From NCBI GenBank assembly GCA_006503475.1, contig RSEH01000371.1, forward strand, positions 1 to 33,835: a stretch of DNA of 33,835 nt. The letters run 5' to 3'. The notes below the pieces were generated by a model. The model was not told the origin of the DNA and ran no database searches. It saw only the letters and a list, made by a program, of their open reading frames with translations. A program made the position numbers and the translations under genes. Position 1 is the stretch's first letter, and each line of letters starts with the position of its first letter. Shown here piece by piece: positions 19,901 through 27,642 of the stretch. The stretch is from Stentor roeselii (Eukaryota > Ciliophora > Heterotrichea > Heterotrichida > Stentoridae).

Positions 19901-20431
19901 AAAGAACAATTCCTCAGAACTCTTATCACTTTCAAGTGAAATTTTAAAAATGCCAGCCTCACAAATTCCAATCAACGAATTCTCATCAGAGCAGCAGTCA
20001 ATAACTGAAACCATCTTCTGTTTAGTCTCGATTTTCCTCGTCACTTTGAAGTTCTCCATACAAATTTCAAATATTTCCGAAGTTCCACAACTGACAAAGA
20101 GTTTCTTGTGATGAGCATCGACAGCAAGTTTATTTAATTCACAGTCAGTAATATTTAAAGTTTGAGTGACTTGCGAGTCAAAAAAGTACTTCCCGATATT
20201 CGAGCTTCCACAAAGAAAAAAAGCGATTCTAAGACTGGGAACATTAACAGCTTCTCTAATCTTATACCCGATGTCGATATACTGAGGGAAGACTCTTTCA
20301 CAGCTTCCCTTGATTTTAATCATGCACTTTGTGAAGTTTTCCAAGTTGAACTCCTGTTTAAGAATCCCTTTGAAAAGTCCTTCATCAACCATGTTAGTGA
20401 TGATATGTTCGAAGAGTATTTGGCTGTTCAT
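16904..20431 (-). CDS. WD40 propeller fused to TRP-like ion channel (member B)
   Basis: An 1175-aa paralog of the gene at 11673-15254 with the same plan. The N-terminal propeller has its clearest WD40 units at about 454-531 (TGGNDCKVIVWDF, FEGHSAAVTSL, SGSRDMTIKVW). The conserved linker reads KYEYIYYIYKIL ... WNDWAVLPY. Pre-S1 is LLDMKWARLKKYQ. Helices run from about 893 (QAACYFAFLIGFCFHLVMF) to S6 at about 1064-1090 (INLIILMNMLISIMSNTF). The pore loop holds VGDLRIEP, so the candidate filter is Gly-Asp-Leu here and Gly-Glu-Leu in member A, which may alter ion selectivity. The start is supported because Phe-Pro-Gln falls 48 residues in (52 in member A) and by the TATAAATG context. It ends with TGA, showing TGA is a stop here. 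Its ATG is only 24 bp from that of the divergent actin gene. Confidence 0.88.
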   Translation of the reverse strand: MNSQILFEHIITNMVDEGLFKGILKQEFNLENFTKCMIKIKGSCERVFPQYIDIGYKIREAVNVPSLRIAFFLCGSSNIGKYFFDSQVTQTLNITDCELNKLAVDAHHKKLFVSCGTSEIFEICMENFKVTRKIETKQKMVSVIDCCSDENSLIGICEAGIFKISLESDKSSEELFFEGRFSAFKYSQKEWLLGYYDAVLERIDINGAKFRITLPQAATRLKYARSSLSLLTIFGNSVWILSLDLRVKRKYSFDSEPIYLFMNKEEKMLVISLSSGKIMVIENRVGSITPIPVHTDKIVSLYLDPLTEQLTSMSFDSRIASLSLPNHVDTVYLKCEPKSFVFNPHLKELIFIENSSVKAWKMVTNLVEVIFEVKGILSRSLDFNMKNCWIVFADDEQIYIMHRDSKELIKNFKMIRKISISSTIFDANAQHVFSLSDENTFIYCYSLNDLKVYKLKGHESQIHVQIVINKNHFLVTGGNDCKVIVWDFQNEKIYWKFEGHSAAVTSLALTREENKIISGSRDMTIKVWAWRSTELLVTLATSAAVQTLNVDSSNSLLSLSSDGQMIYWNLRSYTKLLSTKILYPTKDFKMSTNNRYLYLLEGSKIRILQFPVFIDKFDVIGPNMQDKYEYIYYIYKILTGENVLYDERWNDWAVLPYRFNTMIFYSFANLSRQLKSCLHSLTLPVPSMIGDPYSVATLKNCDKFLKVLLNSTEMILEQNPHSLSFITQNTIIDLNLQGKTYLHHFYDQLMFKADKEDFPKFANKGRLPVIILSSSLNPVAKRFFPEMAREESLKTFKSLEAMENLKEFDGLNQSLLNPSTSGAKNDVMRIDASKVAICVYISAVRLELADGSTGSIDFLKSLLCCTNTQIFNTKYIQTLLDMKWARLKKYQIIQAACYFAFLIGFCFHLVMFYNTENEWIGKIIVLVLGTLLFFYDLLQIWKNFWIFWTDFWNYVDILRIVLIIFYFFYEFDEKNYRNQFMSFVALICFLRGVFFFKLFNETRYIVQLIRNVVIDMRSFAIVLTYSILSFSMIQLVLDEKKSYSDHLINCFLASVGDLRIEPVDTINWILIVIMIIINLIILMNMLISIMSNTFTRVSENSEIADYMQITSMLLEVESILSSSLTHAKKKSYLQVCEAESSYDKNDKIYKDVKIIKRNMKEMNQKVAKVAKFINK

Positions 20432-20455
20432 TTATATGACATCCTCCATAATTCA
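20432..20455. promoter_or_regulatory. 24-bp divergent intergenic region (channel B / actin-like)
   Basis: Only 24 bases separate the start codons of the minus-strand channel gene (20431) and the plus-strand actin-like gene (20456). Both starts are backed by homology, so the shortness is not an annotation artefact. The channel side has TATAAATG at its start; the actin side has AATTCAATG. The control elements of each gene must therefore reach into the neighbour's coding region, or be extremely compact. Confidence 0.7.
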
Positions 20456-21577
20456 ATGTCAGAGAGTCAAACTCCAGTCGTCCTCGACAACGGCTCAGGT
20501 GTCATAAAAATCGGTTACGCGTCGACAGACGCTCCGAAGTCCACTTTCGCGACAATCGTGGGAAAGCCTCGAATGCCAGGAGTGATAATCGGGACTGAGC
20601 ACAAAGATTCATTCATCGGCGAAGAGGCCCAGTTAAAGCGAGGAGTTCTAAACATGACCTACCCGATGGAACATGGAAAAGTCCTCAACTGGGACGACAT
20701 GGAAAAGATCTGGACTCACGCTTTTCAGAACGAGTTAAGAGTTTCAGTGGAAGAACACCCTGTGTTCTTGATAGAAGCTTCTGCCAACCCCATGAGCAAC
20801 AAAGAAAAAACCACTCAGGTCATGTTTGAGAAGTTCTCAGTGAATGGTTTTTATATCGGCAATCAGGCAACTTTGTCACTTTACGCAAGTTCGAAGATGT
20901 CAGGCGTGATTGTTTATTCTGGAGATGGAGTCACTCATGTTGACCCGATTTTTGAAGGGTATTCTTTTCCTCACGCTGTCAGTCGAGTGGACTTCGGAGG
21001 CAGAGACGTCAACTCGCTTCTTGCCCAGCTTTTGAACTTCGCAGGGGCTGGACTCAGGACCAGCGGCGAGATGATGATAGTCAAGGACATCAGGGAAAAA
21101 CATTGCTTTGTAAGTGAAAATTACGAACAATCGCTGAGCAAGAGCCAGAAGAACCGTCCTCGTTATAAGTTGCCTGATGATAACATCTTGAAATTAGGAC
21201 ATGAACTGTTCAAGGCTCCTGAAATTATTTTCAACCCGGAGATTTACAATCAAGAGTTTCCTTCTGTTCAGAGACTTGTGAAGGAGTCTATTGAGAAAAC
21301 TGGAATTGAGTTCAAACGGTATATGTTTGAAAATATCATGGTCAGTGGAGGGAATACGATGTATCCTTATTATGCTGAAAGGTTGCAAAGCGAAATTGTT
21401 GGATTGGTTGATCCGGCTGATGGACATTTGGTTAAGGTCAAGGGAAAAAATGAAAGAAGGTATCTTCCGTGGATCGGGGGAAGTAACTTGTGTGCGCTTT
21501 CAAGTTTTCACTCGAGCTGGGTTACTAAAAGTGAATACGAAGAACAGGGATCCAGGGCGATTCACAAGATAATCTAA
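20456..21577 (+). CDS. divergent actin (actin-like protein)
   Basis: A 373-aa protein, conventional actin length, colinear with actin for at least the first 160 residues. Conserved parts include DNGSG (11-15, phosphate loop 1), the His73 context YPMEHG, NWDDMEKIW, ELRVSVEEHPVFL, Gln137, SGDGVTH (155-161), EGYSFPHA, and GGNTMYP. Actins bind and hydrolyse ATP and polymerise. Asp154, which helps hold the nucleotide-bound metal, is replaced by Tyr (codon at 20915-20917), whereas Asp11, Gln137, Asp157 and His161 remain. The C-terminus (AIHKII) lacks the usual Lys-Cys-Phe. It is therefore a specialised or nucleotide-impaired actin rather than the main cytoplasmic one. Reading is open back to 20162 in the same frame, but that part lies inside the channel gene and has no actin homology. 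Its TAA directly abuts the stop of the next gene. Confidence 0.92.
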   Translation: MSESQTPVVLDNGSGVIKIGYASTDAPKSTFATIVGKPRMPGVIIGTEHKDSFIGEEAQLKRGVLNMTYPMEHGKVLNWDDMEKIWTHAFQNELRVSVEEHPVFLIEASANPMSNKEKTTQVMFEKFSVNGFYIGNQATLSLYASSKMSGVIVYSGDGVTHVDPIFEGYSFPHAVSRVDFGGRDVNSLLAQLLNFAGAGLRTSGEMMIVKDIREKHCFVSENYEQSLSKSQKNRPRYKLPDDNILKLGHELFKAPEIIFNPEIYNQEFPSVQRLVKESIEKTGIEFKRYMFENIMVSGGNTMYPYYAERLQSEIVGLVDPADGHLVKVKGKNERRYLPWIGGSNLCALSSFHSSWVTKSEYEEQGSRAIHKII

Positions 21578-24500
21578 TTATTTAACTAGGCTGTTTTCTT
21601 CGTAGTTTTTCACGAGTAATGATGAGTAGCGAAGTAGTTTGATATACAGGTCATCAAGCTCTTTGATTGAATTATTCAAAGCATTGACTCTTTCCATATC
21701 AAAAGTCTCATCAGGTTCAGGTTTGGGTATAGTGACCCCTGAAATATTAAGAGCTCCAATCCCAGCATGAAAGTTCCGCGTAGCCTTCGAAAGTCCGCTA
21801 GCATTAAGATACCTTGCCCTATCAATATAAAGCTCATCATACAAGTCCCCTCTAACTTTCGGCAACATTTTCCTGACAAACTCGACTAAAATAGTTTGAC
21901 TTTTGTGACTCGTCAGAAACTGTCTAAAGAACTCTTCAACTTCTTCAAGTCGATTCATGCTGAGTTCTTCATCAAACTCAACAACATTGCTTTCATCAAA
22001 CAACTTCCAAGCATCAATCATTTCCTGAATTGTTACTTCTTCTTGAGTGATGGAATCCAATGCCAGGTGCATGTTAGTCAAAAAATTCGCATTGAGGAAA
22101 GTGTCGAACTTGACTGACTGTTTGTTTTCCTCGTCGACTTCTGCTTCTTTATATAAAATCCGAAGGAAATCGAAAGAATCTCTGAGAACTGCCCAGAAAA
22201 TAAGAGGAAGTCCGATGAACAGCCAGATCACTGATCGTAAAATAATCTTCGAGAAAGGGGGACGAACGTAGTATTTGCTTTCGATTTGAACAGTTTCTTC
22301 TGCGTCGTCTGAGACCGGGTTTGACGTCTTTCTCATCGAGTATATCCCGAAACCTTTGAAGTAAAGAGGAATTGAATAAAGCATTCCGATTGAAAAGAAA
22401 ATTGCCAGAAGTCCAATCGCGTAGACTAAATAAAACCAACGACAAAGACGGTCGTTCCATCTTCGCCGGTCTTTTGAATTCAGCACAAATGGCGTCAGAC
22501 AGAGAACTAATGGTGCGAAAGGTGAAGGCATGTATATCAGGAAACCTAAGTTCTCATCCCAACGGTATTTTTCAGTGTAACTGATTATCACGTTTCGATG
22601 CTCACTATCCACCCACTGCACTAGAGTTTCATAAACACTACTGATGATTGCAATCAAAAGATTCAAGAGCACCACATTCGAGATCATGAGATAAAAAGCT
22701 TGAAAAGAAGACCCCAAAGCAATGTGATTTGTGAATTTCGTCATATCAAATCCACCCATGGCATCAGCAAAGACAGTCCTCAAAGAAATATCAAAAGAAA
22801 CATATGTCGGATTGGAAAGGTAAAAACAAGCAGTGAAAACTCCAGAAGCACAAACAAACAAAGCGATTAAAATGATGAAAAAGTTGATAGTCTCTCCAAT
22901 CATATAATAAATGATTCTCAAAAACTGGCCGTAAGTCTTCGTCACAATCATGACACTCGCGAATCTCAGCCAAATAAAGAACATTAAAAGAGATAATAAA
23001 ACTCCTGGAGCAGTGTCGTCATCTTTGTTTTCACTGAAGTTTTTCTCGACATAATTTCCAGAAAAGTCGTTAGAAATGAGGATCATCAAGACAAAAGTGA
23101 TGATATCAACAAATCGCCAAGGATTGATGAGACTTTTACGTTTTCTCTGCGTCACATGAATGAAATGCAAGAACTGTTCAACAAGTATGCAGAAAATCCA
23201 TGCTTGAACCAGTCGAAAGTAAACTTTAGTTTCACTGTTGTTCCCGATATCGTAAAGAGAAGTCATTTCGAAGGTTCTGTAGATGAGGATCTGGTAAATG
23301 AGAACGAGAACTGCAGTCGAAATTCCTTGTGAAAAGAACCTGAAGCTGCAAGAATCAAGCCACATGTCATACTGGAAGCTATAAGCCCTCAGTTTGTTCA
23401 TCCCACTCATGAAAGTCTGCGAGTCTGGGTTAGTCACTCCGCTGTTAAACGACAAGTAAACTGAAGACGCTTCGAATATGCTGTAAGAGTTTTTTTCTCC
23501 TTCCCAAAACTTTTCGACAATGGTTCCGATATCCTCGTTCACAAGAAGCTCATTGAATTTGTTCTTGGCGATTATGTAAAGAGTGTTTTCACCCTTCGAG
23601 TCCTCATGCATCATGTAAAATTTTAAATCGTTCTCGCCTTTTATTTCGTCCTGCAATTCAATAGCGAGACTTTTGTAGAGCTCGAAAAGAGAAATACATT
23701 TGGCACGATATTCGTAGTCTCTTTGGCTTAGATCTTCTAAAAATTCCATGACTTTCACGCAGTAAAGAATCGGTTTTTTTACAAATATGATGTTGTCTGT
23801 TTTTTTAGCAAAGTTTGATAAAATTTCGAGTAATTCTTTTGTCATAGAAGAGATCCAATCTTTTTCTGAGATCTCTGCCAAGATTTCAATGCACTGAAGG
23901 CACTTTTCAGGACTCGCTACCTGGTGTATGAGGGTCCTTTGGAAGTCTGGACTGTTAAGGTTGACTCGAGGGACTCCTGATGCTAACATAACAAGACATA
24001 ATTCATACATTCCCTTGTCGAACGCTGTGAAAAAGTCTTTTGATGAGGATTTTTTGTCGAAGTTCGAGACGTAATCTGTGGCAATGCTTTCCAAATTGTT
24101 CAAAATTAAAAAGTTTAGCACATCAAATAGCTTGCCTGCTTCTGGCCAAAGAGCAATTTTTTTCACAAGGCTTAGTTTGTTGTTGTTTGTGTAAAACTCC
24201 AAGAATTGAAGGACTCCTTCTTGCTTTTCAGTTTTGCCAGCGTTATTAATGTTCGAATCCTGCCCACCTTGTGAACGTGATAATGTTTTGCTCATCTCTG
24301 GGTTGCTGATCATAGATATCATTCGAAGACAACCAACACAATCGTTTTCTAATGCTTCATACATGTATCTTTGGATTGCTAGTTCTGGATTTTTTTGGAT
24401 TATTTTCTGGGTTAGTTCATCACATTTGTTCGTAAGACCTTGTTGGAGGGCTGCCTCAGCCAATCCAACATCTGTTAAAGCAGCAGTCATGTTTCCAGCT

Positions 24501-25009
24501 TGGCCCTTTGCAAAGTGGCTCAGTTGATTATTGGAATTAGCTAGTTCCAAAGCCTGCAACAAGAATCCTTCACTGACCAAGTACCAAAAGTAAGCTTGGA
24601 GGTTCAAATCAGAGTAAAGGTGAAGCTTGACAAGTCCATTGATAACTTTTTCATTTCTTTCAGTGATTGAAGACAAAAGTAAAGCCCCAGACACTTCATA
24701 CCCTTGATCTTTGATGCTTTGCGCCAAGTCTTCGTTGTCGTTTTCAAGTGCGTATCGAACGGCTTCTGTAGTGACTCTCATCTTGTCTTGTTCTGAGCTG
24801 AACTCGTGATTTGAAAGAAAAGCTGCGATTTCTGTTGAAAGGTTTTTACGGATCTCGTTTAAAAAACGGTTTTCTTGCGTTTTAGTGCGCAAATAGTTTG
24901 CTCTCTCTCTTGCTGACTCATCTAGAATGTTCTGGCTGTTCGGGAAACTGCCATCTGGGTTTTTTTGCAAGGACCTGTTTGGGCTGGATTGATTGTCTTG
25001 GGATGACAT
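21578..25009 (-). CDS. TRP-like ion channel with helical-repeat N-terminus and two extra C-terminal membrane segments
   Basis: An 1143-aa membrane protein unrelated in its N-terminus to the WD40 channels. Residues ~60-440 are helical, with degenerate ankyrin- or TPR-like spacing (EAVRYALENDNEDLAQSI, AFDKGMYELCLVMLASG). A pre-S1 motif (DIGTIVEKFWEGEKNSY, about 493-509) is typical of TRP-like channels of protists. Six helices follow at about 561-580, 600-618, 632-648, 668-690, 705-732 and 767-795. The pore loop is at ~740-758 (DAMGGFDMTKF), and S6 reads VVLLNLLIAIISSVYETL. Two more hydrophobic segments (~858-883 and ~923-945) follow, separated by a charged loop, giving eight in all. The C-terminal ~190 residues are acidic and soluble. 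Probably a cation channel; ligand unknown. The start has TATAAATG. Its stop codon abuts that of the actin-like gene with no base between them. Confidence 0.85.
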   Translation of the reverse strand: MSSQDNQSSPNRSLQKNPDGSFPNSQNILDESARERANYLRTKTQENRFLNEIRKNLSTEIAAFLSNHEFSSEQDKMRVTTEAVRYALENDNEDLAQSIKDQGYEVSGALLLSSITERNEKVINGLVKLHLYSDLNLQAYFWYLVSEGFLLQALELANSNNQLSHFAKGQAGNMTAALTDVGLAEAALQQGLTNKCDELTQKIIQKNPELAIQRYMYEALENDCVGCLRMISMISNPEMSKTLSRSQGGQDSNINNAGKTEKQEGVLQFLEFYTNNNKLSLVKKIALWPEAGKLFDVLNFLILNNLESIATDYVSNFDKKSSSKDFFTAFDKGMYELCLVMLASGVPRVNLNSPDFQRTLIHQVASPEKCLQCIEILAEISEKDWISSMTKELLEILSNFAKKTDNIIFVKKPILYCVKVMEFLEDLSQRDYEYRAKCISLFELYKSLAIELQDEIKGENDLKFYMMHEDSKGENTLYIIAKNKFNELLVNEDIGTIVEKFWEGEKNSYSIFEASSVYLSFNSGVTNPDSQTFMSGMNKLRAYSFQYDMWLDSCSFRFFSQGISTAVLVLIYQILIYRTFEMTSLYDIGNNSETKVYFRLVQAWIFCILVEQFLHFIHVTQRKRKSLINPWRFVDIITFVLMILISNDFSGNYVEKNFSENKDDDTAPGVLLSLLMFFIWLRFASVMIVTKTYGQFLRIIYYMIGETINFFIILIALFVCASGVFTACFYLSNPTYVSFDISLRTVFADAMGGFDMTKFTNHIALGSSFQAFYLMISNVVLLNLLIAIISSVYETLVQWVDSEHRNVIISYTEKYRWDENLGFLIYMPSPFAPLVLCLTPFVLNSKDRRRWNDRLCRWFYLVYAIGLLAIFFSIGMLYSIPLYFKGFGIYSMRKTSNPVSDDAEETVQIESKYYVRPPFSKIILRSVIWLFIGLPLIFWAVLRDSFDFLRILYKEAEVDEENKQSVKFDTFLNANFLTNMHLALDSITQEEVTIQEMIDAWKLFDESNVVEFDEELSMNRLEEVEEFFRQFLTSHKSQTILVEFVRKMLPKVRGDLYDELYIDRARYLNASGLSKATRNFHAGIGALNISGVTIPKPEPDETFDMERVNALNNSIKELDDLYIKLLRYSSLLVKNYEENSLVK

Positions 25010-25283
25010 TTATAGTTTAGTGAATTTCTGAAAAGAAGATGAGAAGAGAATAATTGTTTAAAGAATGAATTAAATTTGAGTTGTAGGGCTACTTAATCGA
25101 ATATTTCAGTAGTTTATTAAATTTTTTATGTTTTTCAAGAGATTTAGTGAATGTTATACAGATTAATAATTCAATTGTTGAAATTTAGATTTTTAGTTTA
25201 TCTTGACTTTTTCTGCGAATTATTTATTAATGTTTACATGGTATTATTCAAGAAGATAATATAAATTTTAAAGCATGGTAAAT

Positions 25284-26162
25284 CTATTCTAACTCTTTTA
25301 TTTCCTTATTACTTCCTGCAAACAGTCTAGCAATTTCAAGACACACAAAAGTCTGAACTAAGGTCGGAGTTAACCCCTTATAAAACGCTAAAAATCCTTC
25401 TTCCCTATAAATCTTCACAATTTGTTTATAAATCTGTTTCTCCTCAGCTTTGAAATACTCAGTGGAGCAGACTTGTTTCCTTCTCCTAAGCACTTCCAAA
25501 GGATAAGAAAAGATTCTTGCCAAGATAAAAGCAAGATTTTCCATATTTTTCGAGTTTTCGATGCCAAATTGTTTGAAAGTTTTCAAAAAGACCGAAACGG
25601 TATCGGCATAAAACAAGAAGCTGCCAATATAAAGAGAAAATCCACTGTAAACCTTCAGGATTCCACCTTCTCGCAAGCTGTATGAAAAGACTTCAAATGA
25701 ATTTTTGTAAGTTCTCGGATTGGTCTTTTGAGAAAAGTCGCAAGCCAAAAGTGTTCGGCTTCTTTCGAAGTTGTAGGCTAAAAGTTCAGCTGACATAAAG
25801 ACCGCCAGGCTGGAAGCTCCGTCTCTGATTGATTTTTCGATCATATTTTCACTTCCTGGGTCAATGAATAAAGAGTTCAGGTAATAGTAAAGTCGAAAAG
25901 TCATTGCAGAACCGAAGAAATAATGCAGGATTCTTGATAAACTTCCTCGGAAAAAACCTGAAAGACCTTCACGACTTGGCACTTGGTTTAGATAAATACT
26001 GAAGTTTAAGTAGCCTAAAGGAGATTTCAGAAGTCCCCGCGTTTGGCTTATTATTGAATAACGCTCCAATGGTGATGATATTAAAATTCCTGCTAAACTT
26101 GGAAGACCTGATTGGCTGAATTGCCGTAAAAACATTTTGACGCCTGAATCACGTCTTTCCAT
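25284..26162 (-). CDS. divergent mitochondrial carrier, ADP/ATP-carrier-like
   Basis: A 292-aa protein of typical mitochondrial carrier length with three ~100-residue repeats, expected in the inner mitochondrial membrane. The signature Pro-x-Asp/Glu-x-x-Lys/Arg is intact only in repeat 3 (PLEVLR, 221-226). Repeat 1 has PLERYS (31-36) without the final base, and repeat 2 has NFERSR (131-136) without the proline. Several blocks follow ADP/ATP carriers: RGSLSRILHYF resembles the RGN-x-x-x-x-IRYF block, and FERSRTLLACD resembles the second-repeat Asp-Phe-Ala-Arg-Thr-Arg-Leu-Ala-Ala-Asp block. After the third signature comes RRRKQV instead of RRRMMM, the hallmark of true ADP/ATP carriers. It is thus a derived member that may carry a different nucleotide or have lost exchange activity. 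It could also belong to another carrier subfamily. Confidence 0.82.
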   Translation of the reverse strand: MERRDSGVKMFLRQFSQSGLPSLAGILISSPLERYSIISQTRGLLKSPLGYLNFSIYLNQVPSREGLSGFFRGSLSRILHYFFGSAMTFRLYYYLNSLFIDPGSENMIEKSIRDGASSLAVFMSAELLAYNFERSRTLLACDFSQKTNPRTYKNSFEVFSYSLREGGILKVYSGFSLYIGSFLFYADTVSVFLKTFKQFGIENSKNMENLAFILARIFSYPLEVLRRRKQVCSTEYFKAEEKQIYKQIVKIYREEGFLAFYKGLTPTLVQTFVCLEIARLFAGSNKEIKELE

Positions 26163-26415
26163 TATTTGTTTAGGATGTTTGGGTTTAGTTATGGTGGCTT
26201 TTAATAGGGAATTTAGAATTTTAAAATAAGCTTGGTATGATGTATAAATTTCGGAATTATTAAGATTTCACCATTTGAGATTAGTAAATTCAGTTGAAAT
26301 CTGAATTAAAGTAGATAAAGTATGTCAACAAATTCATATATAAATTTTTACTGTAATTGTTTGATGAAATATGATATAGACGGCTCATCAACTACTTAAT
26401 TACGAAAATGATTTT

Positions 26416-27642
26416 CTAACTGTTTCTATAAACCTTAAGGACTTCGATCAGTTTATTATCATTCCATATTCCTTTAACTTTAAATTGAGTTTTTATCATG
26501 AATCCTAAACCGGATATTTTACCATTTTTGAAAGATCCTCTAAAAACATTTCCATTACTGAAAGTTAATATTCCGAAACCGTGCTTTTGTCCATCTTTGA
26601 ACTCTCCATAATAAATATCTGTTGTACTATGAATATACTTTCCAAATCCATTGAACAAGCCCTGTTTAACTTCTCCTTCATATATTTCATTAATTAGTCT
26701 GATCTTGCATTTTGAATCAATAAATGTTTTGACCGAGGTTGTATTAGACTCATTGTCAGAAGGGAGTTCTTTGTTCAAAAGAGTATATTCATGATTATTC
26801 CAAGAACCGTGAACAATTAATGAATTGATTATGGTGCTTTTTGAAAGAAATTTTTTATAGGTTTCATCGTATATATATGTATATATAATCCTACGAAATG
26901 TATGGATTAGATCGATAAGATAGTTCAGATATTCTTTTTCTCTTTCAGAATTGAAATATATCTTATAATTTAATGAGTTAAATGATATTTTTGTATCAAT
27001 ACCCAAGGGAATCGAAACTATTTTACAATTTTCTTGAATCTTACCCCCAATCGACTCAAAGTTTATCATAAGCTCTCCTACTTTAAGTTTGCATTTTCCC
27101 AAGAAATAATTTCCAATAACCCTACCCTTAAACAAGTATCCCTGTTCGAAATTAATCTTGCACTTGCCGAATGGAAGGAAATTCAAATGATCTCCAACAT
27201 ATTTGAAATTCTTATTCCTGATTTCTATGATATCTAGCGGATAATCCATATAATGAAAGATTTCCAAGTGTTGGTGTAAAATGTAAAAAATCTCTTGTTT
27301 TTTTAAGGCCAGGCCATTGAAAATTGGGATCTTACCGAAAAAGAAAAAGGTTATCATTGAGTCTCCGAGAATTTCAGTATAAATCTCTCCCTCTTTCTTA
27401 TATTCAGATTGATTCATCGTAAACTTTGTCAACTCATCTAAAGATTCATATTCAAGTAATTTGTGGACTTTTCCTTCTTTGAATGATACTTTAAGTTTCC
27501 AATTTCCGAAATCATATAGACCTACTCCAACTTTAAGACCTTTATTCCATTCAGAAGTAAGAACTGTGTTATCTGAAAAGACCTGGCATCCTTTACCGTG
27601 TGGATATTCATGAGGAGACTCTGTAAAAATTTTCCAGTTCAT
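26416..27642 (-). CDS. MORN-repeat protein
   Basis: A 408-aa protein with three clear MORN repeats at the C-terminus: residues 321-343 (YEGEVKQGLFNGFGKY), 345-366 (YGEFKDGQKHGFGILTF) and 367-388 (FRGSFKNGKISGLGFM). Degenerate MORN-like pieces occur at 13-47 (HGKGCQVFSD, KVGVGLYDFGNW) and 148-187 (PFGKCKINF, FLGKCKLK). The middle (about 190-310) is unrelated and contains a Tyr/Ile-rich helix coded by a short AT repeat near 26873-26888. MORN repeats commonly mediate membrane or lipid contact and scaffolding at the cell cortex or cilia. There is no kinase or other enzymatic domain, no signal peptide and no membrane helix. It is divergent from the plus-strand kelch gene across a 1.4-kb spacer. 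Confidence 0.85.
   Translation of the reverse strand: MNWKIFTESPHEYPHGKGCQVFSDNTVLTSEWNKGLKVGVGLYDFGNWKLKVSFKEGKVHKLLEYESLDELTKFTMNQSEYKKEGEIYTEILGDSMITFFFFGKIPIFNGLALKKQEIFYILHQHLEIFHYMDYPLDIIEIRNKNFKYVGDHLNFLPFGKCKINFEQGYLFKGRVIGNYFLGKCKLKVGELMINFESIGGKIQENCKIVSIPLGIDTKISFNSLNYKIYFNSEREKEYLNYLIDLIHTFRRIIYTYIYDETYKKFLSKSTIINSLIVHGSWNNHEYTLLNKELPSDNESNTTSVKTFIDSKCKIRLINEIYEGEVKQGLFNGFGKYIHSTTDIYYGEFKDGQKHGFGILTFSNGNVFRGSFKNGKISGLGFMIKTQFKVKGIWNDNKLIEVLKVYRNS

Noticed and set aside
20162-20455. In-frame 5' extension of the actin-like gene by 98 codons
   Set aside because: The segment is antisense to the N-terminus of the channel gene, has no actin similarity, and conventional actin length is reached from the ATG at 20456.
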